Positions 20,977 through 35,000 of a DNA stretch of 64,000 nucleotides are shown here, piece after piece. The notes under the pieces were generated by a model. That model was not told the origin of the DNA and made no database searches. It worked only from the letters and a program-made list of their open reading frames with translations. This DNA comes from Phyllostachys edulis (lineage: Eukaryota > Streptophyta > Magnoliopsida > Poales > Poaceae), in NCBI GenBank assembly GCA_036346405.1, contig CM070566.1, positions 55,028,382 to 55,092,381 of the forward strand, given 5' to 3'. The position numbers were made by a program, and so were the translations under genes. Positions within the stretch are counted from its first letter, which is position 1. Each line of letters starts with the position of its first letter.

Positions 20977-23638
20977 ATGCGATCACCAATTCTCCCTGTA
21001 CCGATAACTTCCTGCCCTAGCTACGCCTCCATGGCGGCGCGGGAACCTGCTCGCGATCAGGCGCCGCAGTCCCGAAACAACCAGCCATCGAGCAATCATC
21101 CGCCACAGCGCAATTACCACCGCCCGCCGCCCAACTTTGCTCATCGCCAGCCTCGTAATCCAGACGAATACCCATCGAGACATCATACGCAGGGTGGCTA
21201 TCGCCGGCGTCCTCAGGGCAGATTTTACCGACAGCTCCAGGGGAATTCATCTTCTGCTGTTGCGGGGAATGTATCTTCTGCTGGTGCGCCACCCTCTGTT
21301 TCCACGACTGTAGTCCAACCGACAAAACCATCACAACCAATGCAGGTGGTAGAAGCAGCCGGCACCTTGGACCAGATGGCAGCGCACGAGCAATCTGGGC
21401 ATTCTGGAGCAGTTAAACCAGTGGTAAGGACTAAAAAAGCTCGCCCACCTCACTGTTTCAGATGTAAAACAAATGGCCATTTGATGGATGTTTGTTTAGT
21501 CAATCTTGATTGCCACATTTGTAACAAGAAGGATGCTCATCTTCCTGCCAAATGCCCTCTACTCAAGATGCCAAAACCGAGTGCAACCTTGTTTGGATTT
21601 GGCGAACAGAAACTTGGTTTTCTGAAGATTCAGGATTTTGATCCGAATGTGGATATGTCTAATCTTTGTCCCGATGCCTTTGGTCACAATTATGGGTGGT
21701 CAACTTGCAGCTTGTGTGGTACAAAAGGAATTGGCGCGTCTCATCCGTTCTGATTGGAATTGGGAGGCCTTGCCACATGGTGATAATGCTTTTCTGGTCA
21801 CCTTCCCTTCTGATGAGGAGCTGAAACGGTTGGTTGATATTGAGTTCAGGCTGAAGAATCATGGAGTTTCCATCTCGATTTCAGAATGGCGTCCTTCCTC
21901 GGATGTGGTTCCAGTCTACCAGCTTGATGAGGTTTGGGTGCATGTCACAGGAGTCCCTCACCCATGGCGACATTATCTTGGCTTTTGGGCGTTAGGGACT
22001 TTCATCGGAGATACACAAGAGGTGGATATGCTCACTTTTCGTTGTCAGGGGGTCATTCGCATCAAAGTGTGTTTACTCAGCCGGGAGGATTTACCATTAA
22101 CCACTGACACGGTGTTTGGAAAATTTGGTTATTCTATCACGTTTTCCCTTGAGGAAGAAGATTTCCAACCAGCGTTGTCAAGGTCTGATGATACTTTGGG
22201 TCGTGATGATGATGGGGCTGATACTGAGGGTGGTCCTCAGGGAGATGATTCTCCTCATCAAATTGTCAAGCGTCTCAAGGGCAGTTCTTCTGGTGAGCCT
22301 CAGGCGAGACAGGACAGCGGAATAGTTCCCATGCAGCTAGCTCTTACTCCATTCGGCAACAACAGGCCTCCACCTCCACTACGCCCTATTGTCATGGACA
22401 TGGGCGTTGTTGATACTCTCGAGCCTCATTGGGTAGCTCGGTTCACATAAGTACTAAGATGGTGGGAGCCTCACGGCCGGCTCTGGTCCTAGGAATTGGT
22501 CGCTTGATTGTGAACACACGCAAGTGGACATGGTTCCTACTCGACCAAATCATGGAGCCTCATTGGTCGATCATGTGAGTCCTAGGATTGGACGGGTTGA
22601 GAACACAAAGCAAGTGGACATGGCTTCTTCTTTGACCAAACCGCCGAGAACACACAAAGAAGTCTGTTTGCCGCTTGACAAATTCTGCTCTCGCTTGGGA
22701 CAAATTATTGCGGTGGTTTCTTCCTCACCAGGCATTTCAAGTCATATGGGCAATGCGGATGCTTCTTCGCCGGGAGATCAAGAGCGTCCTCGACAAATGA
22801 GTTCTGCGGTGTTTTCCTCCTCACCAAGGAGTTCACGGCATGTGGACAGTGCGGATGTTGTCAACACCGGGATAGTGTCTCAAGCTGGGAACCGCCCAGT
22901 GGAAGTCCCAGCGTTGTTGCCGCCTAAGAGCCCGACTGTGACTGGATATCAGGAACAGCATGGCAAGAATGTTTTGCTAGCAGTTACACCGGAGACACCA
23001 AAGTCTAATGAGAGGAGCAGCACCATGTTCCCATCCCCGGAGAGCTGCATTGTACCCCGTCGAAGCAGCCGTTTAAATGCGGACAACAATGGCATTTCCG
23101 TTGCTGATGAGGACTCTTTGAGCAAGGCTATGAAGCGTACGGTGGCTCGCAATTTGGATAGGATTCCAAAGGAGTTGAGCGCCTGTCAGCCTTCCTTTCC
23201 TTCCAATATTCCTGCAACTCCTCTCATACAAGGTAATCATACTGTTTCAATTCGGTATCTACCTGATGATCGTATTTTATCTCAGCTAAATAATGTGGGA
23301 GTTTCTTTGGGTTCCACTAGTAATGATATTGCTATTTCGATTAATAAGTTGAAACATATTGAGGTAGATAGATTAAAGGTGGTCCCTAGATCAATCGATT
23401 CTCAAAACTTTCATGGAGATAATCCTTTTGAGGCTAGTGATGACGAGGATGTTGTACATGACGGTATCCTACTCGATCACTTAGTGAAAGAAGTCTCAGA
23501 GGTTGGTTTAGATGAGGCGCACTGAGCACTACAATTAGTGACTTGATGGTTTCTGCAAGAAAATCTAAATCAAGCAAGAAGAAAGGACAGAAAGCCCGTT
23601 CGGCTAAAAATAAAACCTCTCGAGTAGTGTCCTCATGA
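20977..23638 (+). pseudogene. LINE ORF1 (zinc-knuckle / DUF4283-type RNA-binding protein), frameshifted
   Basis: ORF1 protein binds LINE RNA in the ribonucleoprotein. ATG 20977 opens a Pro/Arg/Gln-rich start, then a Cys-rich knuckle (CFRCKTNGHLMDVC, then CHICNKKDAHLPAKC). The frame slips near 21700-21720. The second frame (to 22450) carries the DUF4283-like part with ELARLIRSDWNWEALPHG and WVHVTGVPHPWRHY. The third frame (22524-23525) carries the C-terminal part with NPFEASDDEDV. After a last shift near 23520 a basic tail (RKSKSSKKKGQK) ends at TGA 23636-23638. That stop overlaps the ORF2 ATG as ATGA. The three shifts leave no continuous protein. Confidence 0.8.
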
Positions 23639-26600
23639 AAGGCATATTCTGGAATAGCAGAGGTCTTTCGGACTTGGCTAAATATAGGTATGTGGCGGAT
23701 TGTATAAAGGAATACAATTTAGACTTTGTGGCAATCTTGGAGACGAGGAAGAATGACATGTCAAAGACGAGTCTAAGCCGCCTCTCTGGGGGAGCAGATT
23801 TCGTTTGGCATTGTCTCCCCCCACGTGGCAGATCTGGGGGCATTTTACTTGGAATTAATGCCTCCGTTTTAGATTTGTCTTGGGTTGTCGAAGGCGAATT
23901 TTATGTCAAATTTCATTTGACTAATAAGGAGGACAGTTTCAAATGGATTTTGATGGCGATTTATGTGCCTGCGTAGGACGATTTCAAAGCCAGCTTTCTG
24001 GCAGAGTTAGTTCGTGCGTGTCAACAAAACCCCCTTCCGACCTTAATTGGTGGGGATTTTAATATTTTGAGATACAGTATTGAAAAAAACAACGATCGAT
24101 ATAGTTCCCGATGGCCATTTCTTTTCAATGCTGTAATTGACAGCTTTGACCTTAGAGAAATAGCTTTATCGGGTCGACAGTTTACTTGGGCTAATTCCCT
24201 TCCAAATCCTACTTACGAGAAACTTGACAGAGTTCTAATGACAACAGAATGGGAATCCAAGTATCCTTTGGTATCGGTTCACGCTCTAGACAGAGGTATT
24301 TCAGATCACACACCTTTGTTACTTCAAACAGGAAGGGCACTTTCCATAAGAAATCATAAGCAGTTCAAACTTGAACTAGGATGGTTCTTACGGGAGGATT
24401 TTAGAGACCTTGTAAAGGAAATCTGGAACAAACCGGTTTTAGGTTTCAACTCCGTTCAACGATGGAACAATAAGATGAGTGCACTACGCAGTTATCTGAG
24501 AGGTTGGGCAGCTCATACTACCGGTTCATATAAGCAACAGAAAGCTTGTCTCCAATCTAACATTGATGCCCTGGACATCTCTGCTGAGATACGTGACTTA
24601 ACTGATTCTGAGAGAGAACAGCTCGCTCAATCACGAGATCAGTTAGCGAAACTTCTCCGCGAGGAAGAAACTAAATGGTACCAAAGAGCAAAGGTGATGG
24701 ATGTCCTTTTGGGTGATAATAATACGAAATATTATCACATGGTAGCCAATGGTAAACATAGGAAGAAATTAATTTTTTGCCTTGATCAGGAAGAAGGAAA
24801 AATAGAAGGGACTACAGCACTCAAATCTTACATTACTAATTACTACCAGAAACTTTTTGGTCAACCTGAGGATTCTCACTTCTCACTAGATGAATCTTTT
24901 AGAGAGGATATATCCCAGGTTACGGAATTGGAAAATGAGTTCCTTACGGCTCCTTTTTCGGAGGAGGAGGTTCGGGGAGCTGTTTTTGGAATGGCACATA
25001 ATAAGGCTCCTGGACCGGATGGTTTTCCGGCGGAGTTCTATCAAAATTTCTGGGATATCATCAAGGAGGATCTGATGAATCTTTTCAAGGAATTCCATGC
25101 TGGAAATCTCCCTCTGTTCAGTTTCAACTTTGGGGTAATATCACTCCTTCCGAAAGTTCAAGAAGCAAACAGAATTTAGCAATACAGGCCAATATGTTTG
25201 TTAAACATCAGTTTCAAAATTTTCACCAAAGTCGCGACAAACAGAATCAATTCAGTGACGGACCATGTGGTCAGTCTTACACAAACTGCCTTTATGCGAG
25301 GACGTAATATCCTTGAAGGAGTTGTAGTCCTACATGAGACAGTACATGAATTGCATCGTAAAAATTTGAATGGGGTGATTTTTAAAGTAGACTTTGAAAA
25401 AGCCTATGATAAGGTCAAATGGCCTTTTCTATTGCAAACCTTACGGATGAAAGGTTTCTCGACCAAGTGGATTGCTTGGGTTGAGTCTTTTGTAGCGGGA
25501 GGGAGTGTGGCAGTCAAAGTCAATGAGGAGGTAGGACATTTCTTCCAGACTAAGAAAGGTTTACGACAAGGAGACCCTTTATCACCGATGCTCTTCAACA
25601 TCGTAGCTGACATGTTGGTTGTTCTAATCATTAGAGCCAAATCATATGGGCAAATTGCAGGGATAGTACCACATCTTATTGATGGTGGACTCTCCATCCT
25701 ACAGTATGCTGATGATACGGTGCTATTTATGGAACATGATCTGGAGAAAGCTCGAAACTTAAAGTTATTGCTTTATGCTTTTGAACAACTATCGGGTCTA
25801 AAAATTAATTTCCATAAAAGTGAACTATACTGTTTTGGCGAAGCTAAAGATTTTGAGCAAGAATATACAGAGTTATTTGGTTGCTCCACAGGTGAATTTC
25901 CAATTCGGTACTTGGGTATCCCTATACATTATAGGAAGCTAAGAAATGCTGATTGGAAAGAAGTGGTGGAAAGATTTGAGAAGCGACTTAGTAGCTGGAA
26001 AGGGAAACTTCTATCCATAGGAGGACGACTCACTCTGATTAACTCAGTGCTTAGCAGCCTCCCAATGTACATGATGTCTTTCTTTGCGATTCCGAGAGGG
26101 GTACTCAACAAACTTAACTACTTTCGCTCTAGGTTCTTCTGGCAGAGTGATGGTCAAAAGAAGAAGTATCGTTTGGCTAAATGGAACATAGTGTGCCGTC
26201 CTAAGGATCAAGGAGGTTTAGGAATCCATGATTTGGATATTAAAAACATCGCCTTACTTAGCAAGTGGCTATTTAGGTTGCTGACTACAGAGGGAGTTTG
26301 GCAGCAGCTAATACGAAATAAATATTTGGGCTCCCAGCCTTTGTCGCAGGCTCAGTGGAAGGCCGGGGATTCTCAATTTTGGGCAAGTATAATGAAGGTG
26401 AAAACAGATTTCTTCCGTTTTGGATCCTTCATAATCAAAGATGGTTCTCAAATTAGGTTCTGGGAAGATATTTGGTTGGGAAATACAACCCTGCGGGAAC
26501 AGTACCCTGGCCTTTACAATATTGTTAGGCAAAAGCAGGCATCTGTAGCAGAAGTCTTTCAGACTGGCCATCCAAATTTTTCATGGAGAAGGGATCTAAT

Positions 26601-27312
26601 TGGTTCTAAACTAGTGGCTTGGAATAACCTCTTACCACGCATCGTTAATATAGAATTAATTCAAGAGCAAGATGAGTTTCGTTGGAACTTATCTTCTAAT
26701 AGGCAATTCACTGTGAAGTCTCATTATCTAGCACTAGTGAATAGTGATGTCCCTAATATAAATAGACGCATATGGAAAATAAAGGTACCCCTGAAGGTTA
26801 AGGTGTTCCTGTGGTATCTCCACTGTGGAGTGGTGTTAACTAAGGATAACCTAGCAAAACGTAATTGGCAAGGCAATCAAGATTGTTGTTTTTGTCATTG
26901 TAAGGAGACAATTAAACATCTTTTCTTTGAATGTCATTTTGCCCGCTCGGTTTGGACTATAATACATGCGGCTAGTGGGATCAGACCTCCTCATCATGTT
27001 TCTCACATGTTTTCTGGTTGGCTTAGGGGAGTCCAAAAGGATTTACAACAATATGTCCTGTTAGGGGCAGCTGTTACTTGTTGGTCGCTTTGGTTATGCA
27101 GGAATGATATGGTTTTTGATAGAAAAGTCATTGCTTCTCCTTTGCAGGTGGTTTATTTAATTATCCATTGGCTGCGCACCTGGGTTATACTACAGAGACC
27201 GGGTTCGCAGGATTTGGTTATTGCGGGGTGTCTACACTTGGAGCAGGTGGTCAGAGAATGTTTTACCCAGGGACATGGGTGGCGATCTAGTCTTAGGATT
27301 GATGGCCCTTGA
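23635..27312 (+). pseudogene. LINE ORF2 (endonuclease, reverse transcriptase, zf-RVT) with two TAG codons
   Basis: One frame of 1226 codons runs from ATG 23635 to TGA 27310. Residues about 1-235 form the apurinic-type endonuclease (MKGIFWNSRGLS, LIGGDFN, SDHTPLL). About 440-740 form the RT: KAPGPDGFPAEFY, FKVDFEKAYDKV, KKGLRQGDPLSPMLFN and YADD at 25705-25716. About 1020-1165 form the zf-RVT tail with CCFCHCKETIKHLFFEC. No RNase H domain is seen. TAG codons at 23974-23976 and 25177-25179 both stand where relatives have Gln, so each is one C-to-T change. Otherwise the frame is unbroken, which points to a fairly recent insertion. Confidence 0.92.
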
Positions 27313-27472
27313 ATCTTCCTTTACTTCTTTGACTTTTAATTTTTGTGGTTGGAGTGAGTGTCTTGGCTGTGTGCATCCTAGTTATGTAGAGGCCGGGAGA
27401 GATCTCAGACTGGTTGTATCACCTTGATGTAATTGGCTGAGTTCAATAAAATCTTCCTTTATCAAAAAAAAA
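27313..27472 (+). other. LINE 3' untranslated region and poly(A)
   Basis: About 160 bases follow ORF2 and contain aataaa. They end in an A-run (27464-27474) that merges with the target duplication at 27473-27486. Confidence 0.85.
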
Positions 27473-27486
27473 AATTGTCTAGTCTT

Positions 27487-28791
27487 TTAAAAAAAATTGG
27501 TGATGCTTTTGTTTGTCCATCTTTTTTTGTCTACGTATTACACGGCTAATTGCGGTGAAGTTGTATTAATATTGCAGTGTTTAATGATGTGCAATTTAGT
27601 AGTAATTTGACTGCATTTTTGTTTGGAAGGTTTGTATGGAAGATTTTACTTGGTTTTATATGTGTGGTCGTGTATTGCCAAATGAATTGTTCCTGCCAAT
27701 CAAAGTTTCTTCTTCCTTTCCATGGTATGCAACATAACCTGGTTTTTCCATCTTGATTGCAGATCAAAATTTTGTAACTCATTTGATAGTTTGTTCTCCA
27801 TGGATTTAACATATTAATAGGAACATGTACATGATATATACAAATAACCTTCAATAATAAAATTTGTATTTCCTTTTGACTAAAATTGTAGTTCAAGTCA
27901 TTTAATTTGCAATTTAGTTGAGTTTATCTACAGTTTTGTTTTGAGTTATTTCCTAATGGGTTATTTTGTTTATTTTTCAAATTGTATTATTTTTTTGTTT
28001 TGTAAGGGTTCACTTAGTTCATGATATTTTTGTCTTTCCTAGAATATTTTTTTGTTCTTTAGTTTTTGACATTTGCTCTATATAAGGGTTCTGCTAGACT
28101 AGGTCATTAGTTTTTGTAGGGGATCACCAAGGTTTTTTTTGTCTACCTTAGGAAATTTTATTTTTTATGTTTTTGTTCTTTAAATCTGATAAATTTTCTG
28201 ACTTTTTGTTTGTTTATCCTTAAGGAGAGAGAGATTTATTAACCATTATAATTGTTAGTTCGTATGGGCCGCTTAGCAATCTCAAATAACATTTGCATCT
28301 ATTGTCTACTATTTGTTGCAGCTTTCTCTGGTCTTAGAAGCTAAGTAATAAGGTTGTCAAGTGTTTCTTTGGGGTTGTAATGAGTGAAATCATCTATCTA
28401 CTTTGTTACCCAAGGTTGCATGTGTTCAACCACTTTTTTCAGAGCTCATGTTATAGCAGTGCCACCGATTCTCCCAAACTTGATTGCACATGCGAAAGAA
28501 GGAAGAGAAAGCAGGGTTGGTGAAGAAGAAATATATGAGTTAATATGTTCAAATTTGACCAGGATGTTTTGCGTTTCATATTTATGGTTTCTAATTTGCT
28601 ATTTGAGATAGAATTTTCTATTTTATTCGTAATTTTATCTTCCTCATTGGGCTACTTACGAGCATGGCTTAGCTTTGGTTGTGTGTAATGGCTTGGCTTT
28701 GGTTGTGTAATGATCGGTACTAGCCTTGCTGGGATGAGTCTCATGTATTTTGGTCTATTTTTGGGCCGTTGGTTGTGTGTAATGGACCATA
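27487..28791. other. Unassigned AT-rich sequence, pre-insertion locus (left part)
   Basis: This is the sequence into which the LINE and LTR E were inserted. It is T-rich with no credible long frame. A short open stretch near 28430-28560 (AVPPILPNLIAHAKEG) and an intron-acceptor-like ttgttgcag at 28313-28321 are the only gene-like hints. I recognise no family. Confidence 0.4.
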
Positions 28792-29986
28792 TGTCGGGAC
28801 CGGATTTCTGAATCTGAACCTTCTGTGTATTCCTACACCAGTCCGTGATCAGTAGTGTAATGCCCCGAATGGTTCTAAGGAAGAAAATTATTCAAAAGAG
28901 ATAATAATCTTTTTAAAAGGGGTTTTCCGCATTTGTGTGCCAACCTGGGCCCTGGGCCTTGGCCCAGGAGGCCCATGCTTGGCCAGCCAAGAGGAGGGGG
29001 CGTACTCCCACCCCCAAAACCCTAGCCAGCCTCCCTCCTCTCCTTCCTAGGCGCCTCCACTCCCTCCCTTGAGCCGCCACCCCCTTTCTCCCCTCTAGGC
29101 CAGCACCTCCCCTCCTATCCAGCAAGATCCAACACCTCCCCTCCATTGGTGGTGCCTCCTCACTGCTGTCCAAGGTCGCAAAAGAAGGGAGAGGTCGTGG
29201 TGGTGTTCGTCAAAGGTGAAAGGAAGGGGACGAGGAAGGAGGAGTTCTTCGTAGGGGATCTTCAGCGGGTTCCTTTGGTGACTTCAAGGGTAACGAATGA
29301 TTCCTCGCTGGATGGATCGATTTAGATTCATAAATTGCCATGATTAGGGGATCGACGTTCTGCTGTGATTAATTCCAGAATTCTGCTCATTACTTGTGTG
29401 CCAGTTTTCATGTAGTTAGATTCTGAATTAGAGGATTTAGTCTCCTAGAGATTTGAAGGGTTCGTTCGCAGCTTTCCACAGGTTCAAAGATCACCCAATT
29501 CGGAGTTGTGGTCTAGAAGTTACGTTGATTTCATTACTGCTGTCCAGAAAATCTGACGAGTATTAGCAGTAGTTTTGTTTATTAAATAAGAATATGTGAA
29601 GGACTGATTTAGGGATTTTACCCAACACGATTGTTGTAGAGAATTTCTTAAGCTTTCCATATTGGTAAAAATATTGAATTTTGGTTAATCCATTCGAAAG
29701 TTATGAATTTTTCTTGCACTGCTGTTGTTCTATAAGACAGATTATAGTCTTGGATATTCATCTGATTATTAGACACAGAAGTTGGCCGAATTAGAAAGTC
29801 TTGCCAACTAGGTTATTGTAGAGGATTTCATTATATTTCCATAGAGTCTAAAATCACACCATTTCGAGTTTCAGAGAGAAAGTTATGAAGTTTTTAATGC
29901 CGCTGTCCATTATATCTTCCTGCTGGAATGTCGATTAACTTGAGTAGAACAAATATGTAAACTTGGGTTTTGGGAAGATGGGTTAA

Positions 29987-32054
29987 TGTAATACTTCGAT
30001 TTATTCTATAAAAGAAAACGTTCAAAAGGGAAATTAGGAATAAGAAAAAGGAGATTTCTGTATTTTTTCGGCAACCTGGGCCTTGGGCCTTGGCCCAGGA
30101 GGCCTATGAGGGGCTGGCCACCAATAAAAGGAGGAGAAAAAACCCTAGCTTCTACAGTACCACCGCCCTTAGTACTGTAGTGCCGCACTGTAGCAAACCC
30201 CCCCCCCCTACTGCTATGCCAAGAGGAGAAAGGGAGGAGAGGAAGGAAGAAGAAGAAAGGAAAAGAAAGGAGGAGAAGAGAAGGGATCATCTTCTCCAAG
30301 GATTGTTCCTCGTTCTCCGGAGTTCTTCAAGGGTAACGAGATGTTTCCCCGCTGTTTAATGTTGATTAGATGCGAAATTAGATTATTTAGTTCGGATCGA
30401 ATTCGTTCGGTTGTAAGTTCAGTTCTGTCCAGTAGCTTGCGTGGCATATTGTGGGTTCTTAGAAGCCTATTTGGAGGTGTCCATCTCCTAGAGATACTTA
30501 GATAATGTTCTTAGCTTTCTGTAGCCGCCAAGAACACATAATTCCGACGTACGGATCAAAAGTTATGATCTGATCTTTACCGCTGTCCTGAAATCCTGAC
30601 GAGAGTGAACTGTCACGTTGTCTCCTAAATTATGATTATGTTATTGGTAGATTCAGGGTTTTCACCCAACTAGGTTATTGTAGAAATTTTTATAAAATTT
30701 CCATAATGATAAAGAACACCTCAATCGGAGTTGTAGATCAAAAGTTGTGTTATTTTCTTTACTGCTGCCCGTTTCGTCGGGATAGATTCTGTCGTTCAAG
30801 TTCATCTGCCTGTAATATATTGATTTTGGCCGAATTGGGTTATCTCACCAACTAGGTTTTCGTAGATATGTTCGTTAAGTTTTCATAGAATCTGGGCTCA
30901 CCTCGTTCCGAGTCCCAGATCGTTAGATATGAGTGATTCCGTGCTGCTGTCCAGAATCAGTTCCATGATTGTGTCGTCTGTTTTCATATTAGATCTAATT
31001 AGTTAATTGTGGGTTGTCGGGAAGGCGTTGTAGAACGTTAATGGAAGTGTCCTGTTATATGTTGTTCTTATTTCGAGTGTATATTGTATAGGCGGAGAGG
31101 CTTCAGTTTAGGAGCACCGCCATTGCCTACTAACGCGTCGCATCGCGGAAGGCAAGTACTTTGATGTTCTGATAATTAGAAAATGTTGAATGTTTGATGT
31201 TGATATTGTGTTTTTCTAAGATCCATGATAATATTTAATGTTCATGTTCCTTCCATATGTGTTATCTCCATGATTAGAGAGTATGTCTTTTCAATATACA
31301 TATTGCATTCCATGCATCCATTATTCATGTTTCATCCACAGGAGTGGATTAAAAAGACCCATCAATTCCAGTATGGGCACGTAAGACCCATCATTCCAAT
31401 GTGGGCAGATTGGGACACCCGTATGAAATGTTCTTCATACGGGACTTGGATCCCCGCATTTTGTTAAATGCGGGCTTAGGTGAACACCGACAGGTGTGTC
31501 ACTAGCAATACCGGTATATGCATGTGTGTAGTCCCTTCATTTCATTCAATCCATTCATTCAAATATTTGTTCTGTGATTTATTCATATTCTTCAATGATG
31601 TTGGCTTGATCATGTTTGTTGTATGTCCCATTTATTCACTATACTTGCTGAGTCTCGGACTCATTCTTGCGTTGTTTGTTGATTTTAGGTGATCATTGAT
31701 GTTGGCTCTATTGGGAGGGAGTAGACATGCACTACTCATTCACTTCACCCCTATTCAAGTCCAAGATTATGATTTAGTTCTATCTTTCATTCGTTATTGA
31801 TGAACTGTAATAAATAAATTTAGATGATGAATGATACCTATTGCTATGTTATGGTTAATTCAGTAGTACTTGTGATCTTTGATTATTCATTCGATAGTTA
31901 TTGCTTAGATTCAGACTATATTCATGACATGGTCCTATTGAATATTGATCTCTTTTTGTCATTAGATGAGATGGTGTTCTAATTCTTCCGCATTATGGTT
32001 GTATGTTAGATTATTTAGGTGACATCTTAGCTTCCGAATAGCCAGGGTGTTACA
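29987..32054 (+). repeat. A 5' LTR
   Basis: TGTAATACTTCG to AGGGTGTTACA, 2068 bp. It contains CTACAGTA/TACTGTAG motifs near 30150-30195. The open frames at 30090-30359 and 31225-31692 lie in the LTR and are not genes. Confidence 0.92.
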
Positions 32055-35000
32055 GTTGGTATCAGAGCGGGCTTTAGGTCCGTGGTTAATAGAAATATAT
32101 TAAAATGACACACGGTGCATAGTAGGTGGGGTTGGGTAATCTATTGTTTCCGCATTTCTATTGTTATATTTCTTTTGATGAGCAATTGTTGAATTACTTC
32201 TGTACTATCTTTCTTGTTGTTAATCTATGATATGATGTGATATCTTATATCTATAAATTTATTCTATGATTGTCATGAGATGATCCTATATATCATAACT
32301 GATTACATTGGTTATGCGTGTTGTTAACGGATGTTAGGAAGTTGAGGACGTGGTTGTCACTCTGGGATTCACCAGGTTACACCACTGTTCGTGGTATGTG
32401 GTTAGAGGAGTAGTTACCCCGAGTACCGTAGTTTCAAGTGTTGAGCGGGAGTTGCTTTAGACAGTTGTTCTCATCCTTGATTTCTGAAGTTGGCAAATTC
32501 TTGTTCTGTGGCGGTTGATAAATTTCTCTTGGGTTTGTGGTTAAGTAGTGTAACCTTGATTCACCAAGTTACACTACTTGTGATTGTTGTTAATTGGCGA
32601 GAATGAGATTTTCATGGTTGTTCCTTCTTTCTTATTGGAAAAGAATGGCTCACTTAATCGTTTGATATTTTGGGTAATGAAAGTTTTCTGTTGCCAGTTC
32701 GTTAATGTGAGAAAGCTTTGGCTCTATGTATTTCTTTTGGATCATTCCGATTGTTGAAGTTTAAAGCATCTCTTTTCTGAAGGAAAGTGTTAAAATCTTT
32801 TTGTGTTTGTCTTATCTTGTTTAAGTGAGAGATTATATCTGAACGAATAAACTGTTATGGTATGAGTTACCAGGTTGGGTTGTTAGCATGGTGCAAACCA
32901 TTTATTCTTAACTAACATCCATGACGGTGAAATTGATTAATTTGAAATGTCATTGTGTTTGGCACATGATAAAGGGTAAATAGGAGTCTGTCCAAATCTA
33001 TTCAGAACCTATGGTTCTTAAGAAGTGTGGAATGTTAATGAACCAGTTTGATCATTAAGTTTGAGTAATCTGCTAATTTTGTTAGATGATTTGGAATCTA
33101 GGTCCTTTTTCTGGTTATTCTAACCGCTAGTGATGGTTCAGTTAAGGATGTGTTCGAATGTTGCCTTGGTAAATATTAATCTTGAATATGTCTTCTATTG
33201 AGATACTTGACGAACTCATTCAAATGCTTGATTCACCTAATTTTGCCATACTAAACTGATGTTATATGTATTAAGAAATGAAAAGAAGGTGAATGTTCTG
33301 ACTTGTGAAACCTTTTGTCTTCTGTATCATATATTATTGAATATTAAAGGTATTTCGTTCTAATTTCTGAACTTAAGATAGAATAGTGAGTCTATACTCA
33401 TAACTGTTTTGTGATTGCAGACAGAGGTAAGACCATGAATGCTTCCATGATTAAAATAATCATCAATTGGTAACAGTAATGGCTAGAGTGCATTTAGTGT
33501 GTACTATATTGGCGTTGAGCGTCAGTAAGAGTTAAATGGATGAAATCTAATAAGAGTTTTATATTGATGTACATTTGTGAGATTGTCATGTACTAGTATG
33601 ATCTTGTTAGCAGAGTTTTGTTTTAACATTTTGGCTTGAGCATTAGGTTTGTTTTTCCAGAGCAAGTAGTTATTGCAATCCTTTTGTGATGATAGAAATG
33701 TTATGTCACGATTGTTGTGTTTCTTTTGAAAAATTTATTGATGGAATAGTGAGGTATGTTGAATTTTGCCAAGAATGTATGATTTTGATGTTAATAAAAT
33801 GATCAGAAATGTGAGGGTGATATTGATTCTTTTATAGAGAAAGAAATTTGATCGCCTTTGGTGATATCGTTCAAATGAGAATATTTCAAGTTTAGCTTTC
33901 GTGATATTTTGGAGCTTATGAATTATGTGGTAGCTGAAATTATTTAAAATAAAATGATGTATTGGAATGTTCTATTGTTTTTTTAAAGAAATTCGTGTGA
34001 TTTAATCTAAAGGGCTCTTTGGTCTGAGTTCTCAACATGAGGTTGAAATCAAAGAGAATTTTTATGTTGATTCCTTTAAGAAGAGAAAGAATTGCTTGCT
34101 TTTCGTGATATTCCTTAAATGAAAATGTTTCGAGATTTGTGGCTGAGATCATTGGATCTCATGTTTCATGAGTAGTTGAACTATTCCGAGTAAATTTGAT
34201 GTGTTGAAGAATTTTATTGGTTCTTAACTATTTCTCGTGGTTGGGACTAAAGAACTTATCTTGTTCGTTGTGGTAAAGTGTTGTTTTTGTCAAAAAGGTT
34301 AATTTCCGTGTTAAAGCAAAGAGTGCAGTAGGAGTATTTGAGAATTGGAGTCAAGTTTTGTAACTTGTGGTTATTTGAATCGTTCCTAGACTTTCTGCTC
34401 TTTCCGCTTAAGGGATGTCGAGGTTCAGTCGCAGTGTCTTTTTCCTATTGGCTGTTATTTGCTATTCCCTTTTGAGGGATGTGTGCCCTCAACTGTGAAC
34501 TCAACTTTCGTTTTCCAAGATCACCATTATCAAAATATTTCTTTTGGTTTCATACTCGCTGTGAGGAGCAACATTTTCCTATGTGACGAAACCTATCCTT
34601 ATTTGCCTCTTTCTTTTGAGAAAGGATCAATAGTTGTGTGCTGCAAAGTTTTACAAAGTGTATTTTGACAACTGTTGGTGGTGGATAAGAAATTTTAGTG
34701 GTGAGATTTTGCTACCAAGCTATTGGAGTAGTAGAAGATGAATTGGTTTTGATCTGTACTTCTTGGAGGAAGTTTGATTCACATGGAGTGTGTGGCTTCA
34801 AGTAAATCTAAATAGTGTTACTGTTGAGTAGAACCTATGGTATAGTGAAATTCGAACTTCAGTTCATGTTGAAAGGTTGGGGAATTATCAAAGGTATGAA
34901 AACCTTGATTAATTTTATAGAGTAACGCAATTGTATAGTATTGCTAGATTGTGTGGGTGATTTCTGATGATGTCAATGAGTGAGTATGTTAGAATTATGG

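Larger units (their letters stand above)
20293..27472 (+). mobile_element. Full-length LINE (L1-type non-LTR retrotransposon)
   Basis: About 7.2 kb lies between the two 14-bp target duplications. There is a 684-bp 5' untranslated region, two ORFs and a short 3' untranslated region with AATAAA at 27449 and a terminal A-run. Both ends are present, which is unusual because most LINE insertions are 5'-truncated. It sits just beside the microsatellite. Confidence 0.93.

Noticed and set aside
30090..30359. Lys/Glu-rich frame, with a counterpart at 36622-37035
   Set aside because: It lies inside the A LTRs across promoter and leader sequence. The two LTR copies differ in frame length, as expected for non-coding DNA.
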